From the NCBI GenBank assembly GCA_016710965.1, contig JADJTW010000003.1, positions 62,001 to 126,000 on the forward strand: DNA of 64,000 bases, in the 5' to 3' direction. Positions 15,902 through 23,885 of this stretch are shown here, piece by piece. The notes beneath the pieces are model-generated. The model searched no databases. It was given only the letters and a program-made list of their open reading frames with translations, and was not told the origin of the DNA. The DNA comes from Flavobacteriales bacterium. Lineage in GTDB: Bacteria; Bacteroidota; Bacteroidia; Flavobacteriales_F; PHOS-HE28. The first letter of the stretch is position 1; every line of letters begins with the position of its first letter. The translations under genes and the position numbers were made by a program.

Positions 15902-16609
15902 TCAGTTGTTCGACGCAGCTGATGGGGCGATCCCGTACCGCTTGTACAGCCGGGCCTTCCGCTTCTCCAGCCGGGCCTGCGCCCTGGCGGTGCGGGCACC
16001 ACGTTGTGCCACGGCCAGTTCGCCGCGCTCGATGCGTTGCACGACCAATTCCATCATGCGATCATTGCCCTGGGCATCGTAGGTGCTTCGCAGGTCATGG
16101 CCGAATAGCTTGGCGAAGCCCTGCCAGACGAAGGCGGTGAAATTGCCGCGCAGTTCCTTCACCAGATCGTACGACGTGCGACCGGTTTCCCGATCGATCA
16201 ACTTGATCAATGCCCTTCCTTGACTCGAGGTCAGGTCCTTCACTTCCGCCTCGAATTCGGCGCGCAGCTCGGCTTCAGCAAGCTTGATGTATAAGTCCTG
16301 GTCGCCTTCGCGCTGGATCAACGAGAGGTCGCGCTCATACTCGCGCAGCAAGTCACCGGTGACGCGCGCATAGGGATACACCTTCACCACAATGCGCGTG
16401 AGCTTGTCGTAGCGCTCGGCTTCGCGGCGGTCCTTGGGGCTCCAACGACCTTCGATAACCGTTTCCGGGAGGTCCGCTGTGACCACTGTATCGCCGTCGA
16501 TCACGATTGCCCGGAACACACGGCTCACGGGCGGCGGCTCCTGTGCGCAGGCGCGATGGTGCGCGGCGTGCGCGAAGAGGATCGAGAGCAGGAGAAGCAG
16601 GCGCTTCAT
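15902..16609 (-). CDS. DUF4294 exported protein
   Basis: Signal peptide MKRLLLLLSILFAHAAHHRACAQ and a mature protein with the DUF4294 pattern: IVIDGDTVVTADLP, then RYDKLTRIVVKVYPYARVTG (about 85-105) and a helical C-terminal half including ELRGNFTAFVWQGFAKLFGH. Family members are periplasmic proteins of unknown function nearly restricted to Bacteroidota. The C-terminus is rich in Arg and Ala (ARTARAQARLEKRKARLYKR), probably a charged helix. Promoter box TAGCTTCG lies 14 nt upstream. Confidence 0.85.
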   Translation of the reverse strand: MKRLLLLLSILFAHAAHHRACAQEPPPVSRVFRAIVIDGDTVVTADLPETVIEGRWSPKDRREAERYDKLTRIVVKVYPYARVTGDLLREYERDLSLIQREGDQDLYIKLAEAELRAEFEAEVKDLTSSQGRALIKLIDRETGRTSYDLVKELRGNFTAFVWQGFAKLFGHDLRSTYDAQGNDRMMELVVQRIERGELAVAQRGARTARAQARLEKRKARLYKRYGIAPSAASNN

Positions 16610-16623
16610 TGGTGTTGCCGTGG

Positions 16624-16631
16624 CGAAGCTA
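16624..16631 (-). promoter_or_regulatory. TAGCTTCG -7 box of the DUF4294 gene
   Basis: TAnnTTCG variant on the minus strand, 14 nt before the ATG at 16609, in the 59-nt gap after the accC stop. Confidence 0.55.
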
Positions 16632-16668
16632 CAACGGTGCCGAAGCCGGCTTATTCCCTTCTACCCGC

Positions 16669-18168
16669 TCACCTTCGCTTTAGTTTCCAGGCACTTGTGC
16701 CATTGGCCGACGGCCTTTCGGCGTGCTCTGGGCTGCGATCCTGCAAGAGGTGCGCGGCCACAAGGGCGGCCACTAGTTGTTCCTCGGGATCTGCTCCTTC
16801 CAGCATTTCCGGTGCGAAATGATCGCGTACGAAATGCGTATCGTACGCACCGCTGCGGAAGCTCTGGTGGCCCATCACGAAGCGGCAGAAGGTCAAGGTC
16901 GTCTCCACCCCGCTGATGGCATAGTCGTCGATCGCGCGCTCCATCCGTGTGATGGCTTCTTCGCGTGTAGCCCCGTGCGTGATCAGCTTGGCGATCATCG
17001 GGTCGTAGTGGATCGGGATCGTCATGCCCTCCTCGAAGCCGTCATCCACTCGCACGCCGGGGCCTTGCGGTGGGCGGTAGGTGGTAAGCGTTCCGATGTC
17101 CGGCAGGAAGTTGTTCGCGGGGTCCTCGGCATAGACGCGTATCTCGATAGCGTGGCCGTTGATCTTCAATTCATCCTGCGTGAAAGGCAGCTTCTCCCCT
17201 TCCGCCACGCGGATCTGCAGCTTCACGAGGTCGAGCCCGGTGATCATCTCCGTGACCGGATGCTCCACCTGCAGGCGCGTGTTCATCTCCATGAAGTAGA
17301 AGTTCATCTTCTCATCCAAGAGGAACTCAACAGTGCCCGCGCCACGATAGTCCACGCTCTTCGCCACGGAGACGGCCGCCTCACCCATGCGTTTGCGCAG
17401 CTCCGGCGTGAGCACCGCACTAGGGGCCTCTTCCACCACTTTCTGGTGACGACGCTGGATGGAACACTCGCGCTCGAAGAGGTAGCATGTGTTGCCGTGC
17501 GTATCGGCCATGATCTGCACTTCGATGTGCCGTGGACCGGCCACGTACTTCTCGATGAACACACTGCCATCACCGAACGCGTTCTGTGCTTCGCTGATCG
17601 CTCGTTCCAATCCCTCCTTCAACTCGCTCTCCTTCTCCACGATGCGCATACCCTTGCCACCACCACCGGCTGCGGCTTTGATCAGGATAGGAAACGTGAT
17701 GGTCTTGGCCACGCTCATCGCTACCTCCAACCCGTTCACCGCGCCTTCGGTGCCGGGCACCAAGGGCACACCGTGTCCTTTCACCGCCTCCTTCGCAGCG
17801 AGCTTATCGCCCATCACCTTCATGGCGTTCGGCGTAGGGCCGATGAAGATCACGCCCGCCTGCTCCAATGCGGTGCAGAACGCGCCGTTCTCGCTGAGGA
17901 AGCCGTAGCCTGGATGCACCGCATCGACCTTGAAGTCGGTGCAGACCTTCACGAGCTTTTCGATAACGAGGTAGCTCTCCTTGCTGGGTGCTGGCCCGAT
18001 GCACACTGCTTCATCAGCGAAGCGGACAAAGGGCGCGATGCGGTCCGCTTCGGAAAACACCGCCACGGTCTTGATGCCCATCTCCCGGGCGGAGCGCATC
18101 ACGCGCAAGGCGATCTCGCCACGGTTGGCAACGAGGAGCTTCTGGATCTTGCGGTTCTTCTTGGCCAC
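16669..18168 (-). CDS. accC: Acetyl-CoA carboxylase biotin carboxylase subunit
   Basis: ATP-dependent carboxylation of biotin on the carrier protein, first half-reaction of malonyl-CoA (or propionyl-CoA carboxylase) synthesis. N-terminal domain KLLVANRGEIALRVMRSA, ATP-grasp with GGGGKGMR (about 165-172) and catalytic EMNTRLQVEHPVTE (about 293-306) are all present. 499 aa is longer than the ~450-aa AccC type: a C-terminal tail after HFAPEML (about 450 onward, Ala/Glu rich, ending LKRR) is extra. Start is GTG (MAKKNRKIQ). No accB carrier lies beside it, so acetyl- versus propionyl-CoA carboxylase use is unresolved. Confidence 0.92.
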   Translation of the reverse strand: MAKKNRKIQKLLVANRGEIALRVMRSAREMGIKTVAVFSEADRIAPFVRFADEAVCIGPAPSKESYLVIEKLVKVCTDFKVDAVHPGYGFLSENGAFCTALEQAGVIFIGPTPNAMKVMGDKLAAKEAVKGHGVPLVPGTEGAVNGLEVAMSVAKTITFPILIKAAAGGGGKGMRIVEKESELKEGLERAISEAQNAFGDGSVFIEKYVAGPRHIEVQIMADTHGNTCYLFERECSIQRRHQKVVEEAPSAVLTPELRKRMGEAAVSVAKSVDYRGAGTVEFLLDEKMNFYFMEMNTRLQVEHPVTEMITGLDLVKLQIRVAEGEKLPFTQDELKINGHAIEIRVYAEDPANNFLPDIGTLTTYRPPQGPGVRVDDGFEEGMTIPIHYDPMIAKLITHGATREEAITRMERAIDDYAISGVETTLTFCRFVMGHQSFRSGAYDTHFVRDHFAPEMLEGADPEEQLVAALVAAHLLQDRSPEHAERPSANGTSAWKLKRR

Positions 18169-18228
18169 GGGAAGGGAATGATGGGCGAAGATGCGAAGCG
18201 CTGGCCTGATCTTTGGCTCGCGACCAAC

Positions 18229-19008
18229 ATGCGACCCATCTTTCTACTTATCCTGACCGTCCTGAGCATTGCTGCCTGTGCCCAAGGGCGTGAGCGGACG
18301 TTCAAGACCGATACGGGTATCGTGGTCTTGCACTACTTCACCAACGGCAAGGTGAGCACCAAGGCATGGATGGACAAGGACGACCGCTGGGGCCGTAGCT
18401 GGGCCTATAAGCCGGATGGCGCTGTTCTCGTGGAGCATCAGACACGCCGGATCGCCGGTCATGCGGGCGTGCATTTCACCTATCACCCCAACGGAGCTGT
18501 CAGCAAGGCGGAATACAGCGAGGCTCCCGACGCTGGGATCCAGTGGTACCGCAGCACCACCACCTTCGACGATCAAGGGAACAAGACCGGCTTCACCGAA
18601 CAAGGCCATGACAACCATGGCATCATACCAGGTCCCGGTGTGCGCGTAACACAGAAGCCGGAAGTGACCGAACCCTACAAACAGGAAGTCGTGCGCGAGC
18701 AGCGAATGTTCGTCACCGAAGTGTTCGTGGTGAACGCCAGCAAGTACACCTGTCGGATGGATGTCATACCGAAGCATCCTTCGCCCGCCATGCAGAACAG
18801 CAACCACACCATGGCGCCCGGCGATACTGTTCGAGTCGGGATGTACAGCACCGGAGAGATCTACGAGGAAGCTGCGAAGCACCTCACACTTTCCGCGAAG
18901 CGGTGGAGCAGGAAGTCGAAGAAACAAGTGGCGTACAAGATCCTGCGCGAGGAGATTGCCGCTGTGCAACCGGAAGCTCGGAAGTACTACCTGCTCATCG
19001 GTCGCTGA
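18229..19008 (+). CDS. Exported protein of unknown function (259 aa)
   Basis: Begins MRPIFLLILTVLSIAACAQGRER, a signal peptide that could also be a lipoprotein signal (IAAC). The central part holds MORN-like turns (VVLHYFTNGKVSTKAW, HFTYHPNGAVSKAEYSE). The C-terminal half (FVVNASKYTCRMDVIPKHPSP, APGDTVRVGMYSTGEIYEEA) looks like a separate beta domain. Although the frame is open far upstream across accC, that part is antisense and the ATG at 18229 followed by a signal peptide is the believable start. Its 3' end overlaps the convergent hydrolase gene by 22 bp. Confidence 0.75.
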   Translation: MRPIFLLILTVLSIAACAQGRERTFKTDTGIVVLHYFTNGKVSTKAWMDKDDRWGRSWAYKPDGAVLVEHQTRRIAGHAGVHFTYHPNGAVSKAEYSEAPDAGIQWYRSTTTFDDQGNKTGFTEQGHDNHGIIPGPGVRVTQKPEVTEPYKQEVVREQRMFVTEVFVVNASKYTCRMDVIPKHPSPAMQNSNHTMAPGDTVRVGMYSTGEIYEEAAKHLTLSAKRWSRKSKKQVAYKILREEIAAVQPEARKYYLLIGR

Positions 19009-19685
19009 TCCGCTTGCGACCAGAACCGTTCGATCAACGGGACAAGCGCTGTCAGGTCGATTTCCTCGAACGGATGCCGCGTTCCGGGAAGCACCACTAC
19101 CTCTGCATTCCGTAGACCAGTTGCAAAAGCTTGCGTATCCGAAGGAACTGCCGTGGTGTCACCGTCGCCAACGCAGAGCAGGACAGGACATTCGATCCGT
19201 GCAACAACCTCAGCGGTAAGCATCGGCGCGGCGGCCAGGTCGCTCATGCTCTTCGCGATCGCTGTGACCACATCGCGCCAGCGATCTTCCCCATGCGCCA
19301 CAGCCAACGCATTCGCGAAGGCCGGGACCTTGGCCAACATCATGTCCGGATCGAGCTTGCGCAATTCCTTCTGCAAACCCTCGTCGGTCCAAGCGAGCTT
19401 GGTGCCCACGGTGATCACCGAGCGCACACGGTCCGGATGATGGGCCGCATAGAGCAGCGCCGCGTAGCCACCCATGCTGTAGCCGAAGAGATGCGCACGC
19501 TTCCAGTTCTGTTCGTCGAACTCGCGATCGATGTCGGTTAGGAAGTGCTCGAAGCGGATGCCATCGGATGGGATCTCGCGACCACCGTGGCCGGATAGGT
19601 CGATGGTAACGCCGCCAACGCGCTCTTGTAGAGGCTTGAGTTGTCGGGCGCTGCCAAGGGCGCCGTGAAGCAAGAGAATGCTCAT
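18987..19685 (-). CDS. Alpha/beta-fold hydrolase
   Basis: 232-aa cytosolic alpha/beta hydrolase of the BioH/MenH-like size class. The N-terminus LLLHGALGSARQ supplies the oxyanion HG, the nucleophile elbow is GYSMGG (Ser near residue 69), the acid is probably Asp in CVGDGDTTAV, and the His is in PGTRHPFEEID near the end. Substrate unknown. Its start lies just past the stop of the RelE-type toxin gene (4-bp overlap at 19682-19685), so the three minus-strand genes antitoxin-toxin-hydrolase form a chain. Confidence 0.85.
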   Translation of the reverse strand: MSILLLHGALGSARQLKPLQERVGGVTIDLSGHGGREIPSDGIRFEHFLTDIDREFDEQNWKRAHLFGYSMGGYAALLYAAHHPDRVRSVITVGTKLAWTDEGLQKELRKLDPDMMLAKVPAFANALAVAHGEDRWRDVVTAIAKSMSDLAAAPMLTAEVVARIECPVLLCVGDGDTTAVPSDTQAFATGLRNAEVVVLPGTRHPFEEIDLTALVPLIERFWSQADQRPMSR

Positions 19686-19939
19686 CGATAGATGTCACCA
19701 AGATGACCGATTCGCCGCACATCGATGATGCGAACTGTGTCATCAATGGAATAGATGACGCGGTACTCGCCAACACGGATACGCCACAACTCTTCCTTGC
19801 CTTGGAGCTTCTTACACCCCGAAGGCCGTGGCTCCTCTTTTAGCGCATCGATCGCAGCGGAAACCCGCGTACTCGTGGGCGGTGATAAGTCCCGCAACGC
19901 CTTCAAGGCAGTTCTAGAAAGGACCAGGCCGTAGCTCAC
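19682..19939 (-). CDS. RelE/ParE-family toxin
   Basis: 85 aa with the RelE/ParE layout: an N-terminal helical hairpin (SRTALKALRDLSPPTSTRVSAAID), KKLQGKEELWRIRVGEYRVIYSID and a final strand VRIIDVRRIGHLGDIY. The R-x-G-x-YR-x-x-Y core is typical of this mRNA-interferase family, which cuts ribosome-bound mRNA. Its start overlaps the antitoxin stop by 4 bp, as in most type II modules. Function from family and context. Confidence 0.9.
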   Translation of the reverse strand: MSYGLVLSRTALKALRDLSPPTSTRVSAAIDALKEEPRPSGCKKLQGKEELWRIRVGEYRVIYSIDDTVRIIDVRRIGHLGDIYR

Positions 19940-20130
19940 AGTTTTCCCTCGGCCTTGAGCACCTTCTTCACTTCCTCCCAGTCGAACTTCTCATCGTCCT
20001 TCGCATCCTCGGCAAGGATGATGTCGACCAGATCCTCTAGCAGTTCATCCTGCGGATCAACGTTCTCCACATCGATCTGGATGATCCGCTTGTTGGTCGT
20101 TTCGTCAAGAAGAACACGAACGCCTTTCAT
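19936..20130 (-). CDS. Antitoxin of the RelE-type module
   Basis: 64-aa acidic protein (KGVRVLLDETTNKRIIQIDV, then a run rich in Asp/Glu and a C-terminal WEEVKKVLKAEGKL) immediately upstream of, and overlapping by 4 bp, the toxin gene. It has no obvious DNA-binding domain and resembles small Phd-less antitoxin partners that wrap the toxin. A perfect TACCTTTG box (20150-20157) lies 19 nt upstream, so the module has its own promoter. Assignment is by position and composition. Confidence 0.8.
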   Translation of the reverse strand: MKGVRVLLDETTNKRIIQIDVENVDPQDELLEDLVDIILAEDAKDDEKFDWEEVKKVLKAEGKL

Positions 20131-20149
20131 GCCATGGCTGTTTGAAGTC

Positions 20150-20157
20150 CAAAGGTA
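20150..20157 (-). promoter_or_regulatory. TACCTTTG -7 box of the toxin-antitoxin module
   Basis: Perfect TAnnTTTG on the minus strand, 19 nt before the antitoxin ATG at 20130. Confidence 0.65.
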
Positions 20158-20159
20158 GG

Positions 20160-20700
20160 GCCGTGGGAAGGCGGCACCATAAGGCCTTCAAAGCCACGCT
20201 GGTCTGTCCTGTCTGTTGCGCTGGGCCTGTTGGCCCGGGGGGCGGGGAACAAGGGCCGGCCGTCGCCGGTGCTGCATCAACCATTGCGGCGTGGGATGCG
20301 CAGGGGAACGCGTACAATGCCCCCAACGTCTTGGTGGCTTTCGTGCCGATCGCGATGATCACTTTGGGAGTGATCAACCCCAGCAATGGAGCGAGGAACC
20401 GTTCCCGGCTTTCCTTCAACCAGCGGTCCTTGAAGTTGGAGGACATCGTTCCATCCTTCAAGCCAAGCACGGAATGGGGTTCCTCTTCGCGAGCTCGACC
20501 CCAACACGGTCGTCCTGTCGCCGGGTCAAGCCTGGTCCTGCCTCCCATTGATGAGGTGGCCGGTGGAACTCCTGCCCCGACATCGGCTTCGATGTCCCCA
20601 AGCAAAGGGTAGTAGCGGGGTTGGTCAACTCCGGATCGACAGGTCGCCATGATCAACGATCCGCGACAAGTGAATCGTACCGAGCCTGCTTGTCCCCCAT
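20160..20700 (-). pseudogene. Decayed uracil-DNA glycosylase-family gene
   Basis: Between sucC and the toxin-antitoxin module, minus-strand frames carry consecutive pieces of a uracil-DNA glycosylase-like protein: a start MGDKQARYDSLVADR (ATG at 20700), ELTNPATTLCLG in a second frame, GDIEADVG in a third, and an in-frame core VLGLKDGTMSSNFKDRWLKE followed by RFLAPLLGLITPKVIIAIG (about 20470-20255). Near 20220 another frame gives PGQQAQRNRQ, like the C-terminal HPG...NR motif. The stretch between the N-terminal pieces and the core is about 200 bp too short, so it has several frameshifts and an internal deletion. Motif recognition is from memory of the family. Confidence 0.6.
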
Positions 20701-20708
20701 GGGCCGAT

Positions 20709-21899
20709 CTACTTCAGCACCTCCTTCACCCGATCCGCCGCCTCTTGCAGCGCAACCGCGCTCAGCACTTTCAAACCGCTCTTGTCGATCAGTTCCTTTG
20801 CCTCGATGGCGTTGGTGCCTTGGAGTCGAACGATGATCGGAACCTTGATGTCGCCGATGTTCTTGTAGGCGTCCACAATGCCTTGGGCCACGCGATCGCA
20901 ACGCACGATGCCACCGAAGATGTTCACAAGGATCGCCTTCACGCGTTCGTCCTTCAGGATGATGCGGAAGGCTTTCTCCACGCGTGCGGCGTCGGCCGTG
21001 CCACCCACGTCGAGGAAGTTCGCTGGCTCGCCACCGCTGAGCTTGATGATGTCCATCGTGGCCATGGCGAGGCCGGCGCCGTTCACCATGCAGCCCACGT
21101 TGCCGTCGAGGCGCACATAGTTGAGGCCCGCTTCACCGGCTTCCACTTCAATGGGATCCTCCTCGGTCTTGTCGCGCATCTCGGCATAGTCCGGGTGGCG
21201 GTAGAGCGCATTGCCATCCAGGCGCACCTTGGCGTCCACGGCGATGATCTTGTCGTCGCTGGTCTTAAGCACGGGGTTGATCTCGAACATGGCCGCATCG
21301 CAGCCTTCGTAGGCCTTGTATAGCGAGGCGATGAACTTGCCCATCTCCTTCTTGGCCGCACCGGTAACGCCCAAGGCCGTCGCGATCTTGTTGCACTGGA
21401 AGGGACGCAGCCCTACGCGCGGGTCGATCACCTCCTTGTGGATCTTGTCCGGATGATGCTCGGCGACTTCCTCGATGTCCATGCCACCTTCGGTGCTGTA
21501 GACGATCACGTTCTTGCCGCTCGCGCGATCGAGCAATACGCTCATGTAATATTCCTTGGTCTCGCTGGCGCCGGGGTAATACACGTCCTCTGCGATGAGC
21601 ACCTTGTGGACCTTCTTCCCTTGTGGCGGCGTCTGCGGACTGATCAGCATCATGCCGATGATAGCATCCGCCTTCTCGCGCACCTCATCGATGTTCTTCG
21701 CCAACTTCACACCCCCACCCTTACCGCGACCGCCCGCATGGATCTGCGCCTTCACCACCCACCACTTGGTGCCGGTCTCCTGGCTCAGGCGCTTGGCCTG
21801 GTCCACGGCCTCGTCGGCATTGTAGGCCACCAATCCGCGCTGCACGCGGACGCCGTAGTTGCTCAAGATGCTCTTGCCCTGGTACTCGTGGAGGTTCAT
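20709..21899 (-). CDS. sucC: Succinate--CoA ligase (ADP-forming) subunit beta
   Basis: TCA-cycle enzyme subunit binding nucleotide and CoA/succinate; pairs with SucD (not in this window). The ATP-grasp N-terminus MNLHEYQGKSILSNYGV and KAQIHAGGRGKGGGVK (about 45-60), the family motif CMVNGAGLAMATMD and the C-terminal flavodoxin-like domain with FLDVGGTA and NIFGGIVRCDRVA are all present. 396 aa, full length. I start at 21899; a longer frame to 21992 runs through an inverted repeat, while a TACATTCG box ends 4 nt before this ATG, predicting a leaderless mRNA. Confidence 0.96.
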   Translation of the reverse strand: MNLHEYQGKSILSNYGVRVQRGLVAYNADEAVDQAKRLSQETGTKWWVVKAQIHAGGRGKGGGVKLAKNIDEVREKADAIIGMMLISPQTPPQGKKVHKVLIAEDVYYPGASETKEYYMSVLLDRASGKNVIVYSTEGGMDIEEVAEHHPDKIHKEVIDPRVGLRPFQCNKIATALGVTGAAKKEMGKFIASLYKAYEGCDAAMFEINPVLKTSDDKIIAVDAKVRLDGNALYRHPDYAEMRDKTEEDPIEVEAGEAGLNYVRLDGNVGCMVNGAGLAMATMDIIKLSGGEPANFLDVGGTADAARVEKAFRIILKDERVKAILVNIFGGIVRCDRVAQGIVDAYKNIGDIKVPIIVRLQGTNAIEAKELIDKSGLKVLSAVALQEAADRVKEVLK

Positions 21900-21903
21900 G
21901 GCG

Positions 21904-21911
21904 CGAATGTA
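21904..21911 (-). promoter_or_regulatory. TACATTCG -7 box, leaderless position, sucC
   Basis: Minus-strand TACATTCG followed by four bases and the sucC ATG, the same geometry as the transaldolase promoter at 5137. Confidence 0.65.
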
Positions 21912-21924
21912 GAGGGCGGTAACT

Positions 21925-21994
21925 GTTGTCCGTTCGCAGTTGTCAGTTGTCTGGCTGGACCCGACCTGGAACTGACAACTAACAACCGACAACT
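21925..21994. repeat. Inverted repeat with GTTGTC...AGTTGTCAGTT arms
   Basis: The left arm (21925-21950) and the reverse complement of the right arm (21968-21994) share GTTGTC, GTT and AGTTGTCAGTT in the same order, with about 17 bp of spacer, so the RNA or DNA could form a long imperfect hairpin. It fills the gap between divergent sucC and the ABC ATPase gene. A diverged copy lies at 4020-4079. Not an insertion sequence I know. Confidence 0.65.
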
Positions 21995-22008
21995 CCTTTC
22001 TTTACCCC

Positions 22009-22659
22009 ATGATCGAAGCCACTGGCATCCGCAAGAAGTACGGCGACCTCGAGGTCCTCAAGGGCGTGGACCTGCATGTGGCCAAGGGCGAAGTGGTGAG
22101 CATCGTGGGCGCGAGCGGCGCTGGCAAGACCACCTTGCTACAGATCCTCGGCACCTTGGAGAAGGGCGATAACGGAACCCTGCGCATCGGCGGTGAGCAG
22201 GTGACGCGCATGGGATCGAACGCGCTCTCCGCTTTCCGCAACGCGCATATCGGCTTCGTCTTCCAGTTCCATCACCTGCTGCCGGAGTTCACCGCATTGG
22301 AGAACGTGATGATGCCGGGGTTGATCGCGGGCAAGAGCAAGGGCGATTGCATACCGCGCGCAGAAGAATTGCTCACCCGCCTGAACGTGATCGCGCGGAA
22401 AGAGCACAAGCCATCACAACTCAGCGGTGGTGAACAGCAGCGCGTAGCCGTGGCGCGTGCGCTCTTCAACAACCCCAGTGTGGTGCTGGCCGACGAGCCC
22501 AGCGGCAACCTCGACAGCGCGCACGCCAAGGAACTGCACCAGCTCTTCTTCGAACTGAGGAAGGAACTGGGGCAAACCTTCGTCATCGTAACGCACAATG
22601 AAGAACTGGCGGAGATGGCGGACAGGAAGCTGGTGATGAAGGATGGGGTGATGGGCTAG
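22009..22659 (+). CDS. lolD: ABC transporter ATP-binding protein, LolD-like
   Basis: 216-aa ATPase of the MacB/LolD type. Walker A GASGAGKT (34-41), Q-loop in FVFQFHHLLPEFTALENV (LolD/MacB-like), signature LSGGEQQR (138-145), Walker B VVLADEP (158-164) and H-loop VIVTHNEE are intact. The size and the sequence after the Q-loop fit the LolCDE lipoprotein-releasing ATPase or a closely related export ATPase. No permease gene is adjacent, so the partner is inferred. Upstream is the inverted-repeat element; no clean -7 box was seen. Confidence 0.85.
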   Translation: MIEATGIRKKYGDLEVLKGVDLHVAKGEVVSIVGASGAGKTTLLQILGTLEKGDNGTLRIGGEQVTRMGSNALSAFRNAHIGFVFQFHHLLPEFTALENVMMPGLIAGKSKGDCIPRAEELLTRLNVIARKEHKPSQLSGGEQQRVAVARALFNNPSVVLADEPSGNLDSAHAKELHQLFFELRKELGQTFVIVTHNEELAEMADRKLVMKDGVMG

Positions 22660-22759
22660 CGGCTTCTACGGGCAGCTGCTCCTGCACCATGCCGTCCATC
22701 TTGCATCGGATGCATAAACCTCGCATGACAAACTGCTCGCCTTGCGCATCGGCGAGCCC

Positions 22760-23054
22760 TCGCTCATCGCTCCAATCGCGCACGTGCAGGATGGCGCGCT
22801 AATTCCAGCCTTCAAACTCGGCACCGGAGCGAACAACTATATCTATCGCGCAGTATCTCTAAGTGACGGGAGGATTCTCGTTGCCCGTGCGTTCACCACC
22901 ATGAACAGGGTTGTGCGCAACAATATCGCGCCGAACGACTGCGTGAGCACTGGTTTGGATCCTGGACTCGGCGCGAACAACGATCGCGACCCGATCCTGC
23001 TGAACATCGGTGGATCCACGCCCACTGCCATACGCAACGCGCAATTGCCTTGAT
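22760..23054 (+). pseudogene. Remnant of a delta-60-repeat (beta-propeller-like) protein
   Basis: The plus strand encodes a fragment with the delta-60 repeat pattern: LGTGANNYIYRAVSLSDGRI followed by LVARAFTTMNRVVRNNIA, then LDPGLGANN and ILLNIGGSTPTAIRN, matching the usual PGTGANN...DGKILVGGAFT...NRIARL spacing over about two repeats. There is no signal peptide, upstream gene or continuation, and the second repeat is shifted and shortened. It is best read as the decayed end of a large secreted protein gene. Upstream, 22660-22760 holds only an unassigned minus-strand frame with GLCIRCKMDGMVQEQ. Confidence 0.55.
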
Positions 23055-23122
23055 CACGGGTTCTTCCAACTCCCCAAGGGCAGAGGGCATGGTCGTAGCG
23101 CGGTCGATGCCTATCATTGACC

Positions 23123-23788
23123 ATGCGCAAGCGCCTAGTGCTGGTACTCCTGCTGGCCTCCGTGGGCATCAACATGTTCGTGGCCTGGCGATGGTGGACT
23201 GCCAGAGGGTCGCGTTCAGTACGCACGCACAAGCGCATGGGGCGTGTTGAAGCGTATGCAGAATTGCACGCCCTCTTGCCGATCGATACAGGTGATGTTG
23301 TGCTGCTTGGTGACAGCCACTTCGAATACCTGCCAGCCGACGAACTGTTCCCGGGAACGCGAGTGCGCAACAGAGGATTGAGCGGCCAGATCGCCAGCGA
23401 AGTGCTGGAGCGGGCAAGGAAGATAGCCAAAGCGCACCCACGCCGTGTACTGGTGCAGGTCGGAGCTAATGACATCATGCGCGGTCGCGATATAAGGGGA
23501 TATCTGGCCGATATGGATGCGCTCCTCGACGTCTTCGCCCAGGAGAAGGTCCCCGTGGTGGTTGTGGCGTTGCTCCCCAATGCGCGGGCCGATGTGCAAG
23601 AGCGCAATGATGAATTGAACATGGCCTTGCTTGCCATCTGCAAAGAGCGCGCAGTGGCCTTCGCCGACATCGCCGATGCGTTCAAGGCCGGAAAAACGCT
23701 TGACCCTGACCTCACCTTCGATGGCCTGCACTTGAATGCGAGGGGTTCGTTGCTCCTGGCCAAGGAACTACGACCGTATATCGAATAG
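23123..23788 (+). CDS. SGNH/GDSL-family hydrolase with N-terminal membrane anchor
   Basis: 221 aa: a hydrophobic N-terminal segment (LVLVLLLASVGINMFVAW) anchors or exports the protein, followed by an SGNH esterase domain with block I VLLGDSHFEYL (Ser65), block III VQVGANDIMRG and block V DGLHLNARGS supplying the catalytic Asp and His. The family removes or transfers O-acyl groups. Placed just upstream of an MBOAT acyltransferase and an AlgJ-like protein, it probably acts on a surface glycan. Start ATG 23123 is 3 nt after a weak TATCATTG box. Confidence 0.88.
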   Translation: MRKRLVLVLLLASVGINMFVAWRWWTARGSRSVRTHKRMGRVEAYAELHALLPIDTGDVVLLGDSHFEYLPADELFPGTRVRNRGLSGQIASEVLERARKIAKAHPRRVLVQVGANDIMRGRDIRGYLADMDALLDVFAQEKVPVVVVALLPNARADVQERNDELNMALLAICKERAVAFADIADAFKAGKTLDPDLTFDGLHLNARGSLLLAKELRPYIE

Positions 23789-23835
23789 GGGCCTTGGTCC
23801 GGCACCGCGGATCGTAGGGGTACAACCAGCGCCCC

Positions 23836-23843
23836 TACTTTCG
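23836..23843 (+). promoter_or_regulatory. TACTTTCG -7 box of the MBOAT operon
   Basis: TACTTTCG 42 nt before the MBOAT ATG at 23886. It indicates a separate promoter after the SGNH gene. Confidence 0.55.
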
Positions 23844-23885
23844 CCACAGGCCTTACGATGTCCGGTCTGGCGACCGCGCCGCACG

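Noticed and set aside
16777..18228. Open plus-strand frame extending the 18229 gene upstream by nearly 500 codons
   Set aside because: It is antisense to accC, and the credible protein begins at ATG 18229 with a signal peptide.
22660..22760. Minus-strand frame with GLCIRCKMDGMVQEQ next to the delta-60 remnant
   Set aside because: Protein-like but too short and unmatched to any family I know; kept only as a note.
22843..23847. A 334-codon minus-strand frame
   Set aside because: Overlaps the plus-strand SGNH gene; low-complexity Ser/Ala/Arg composition, no recognisable motif.
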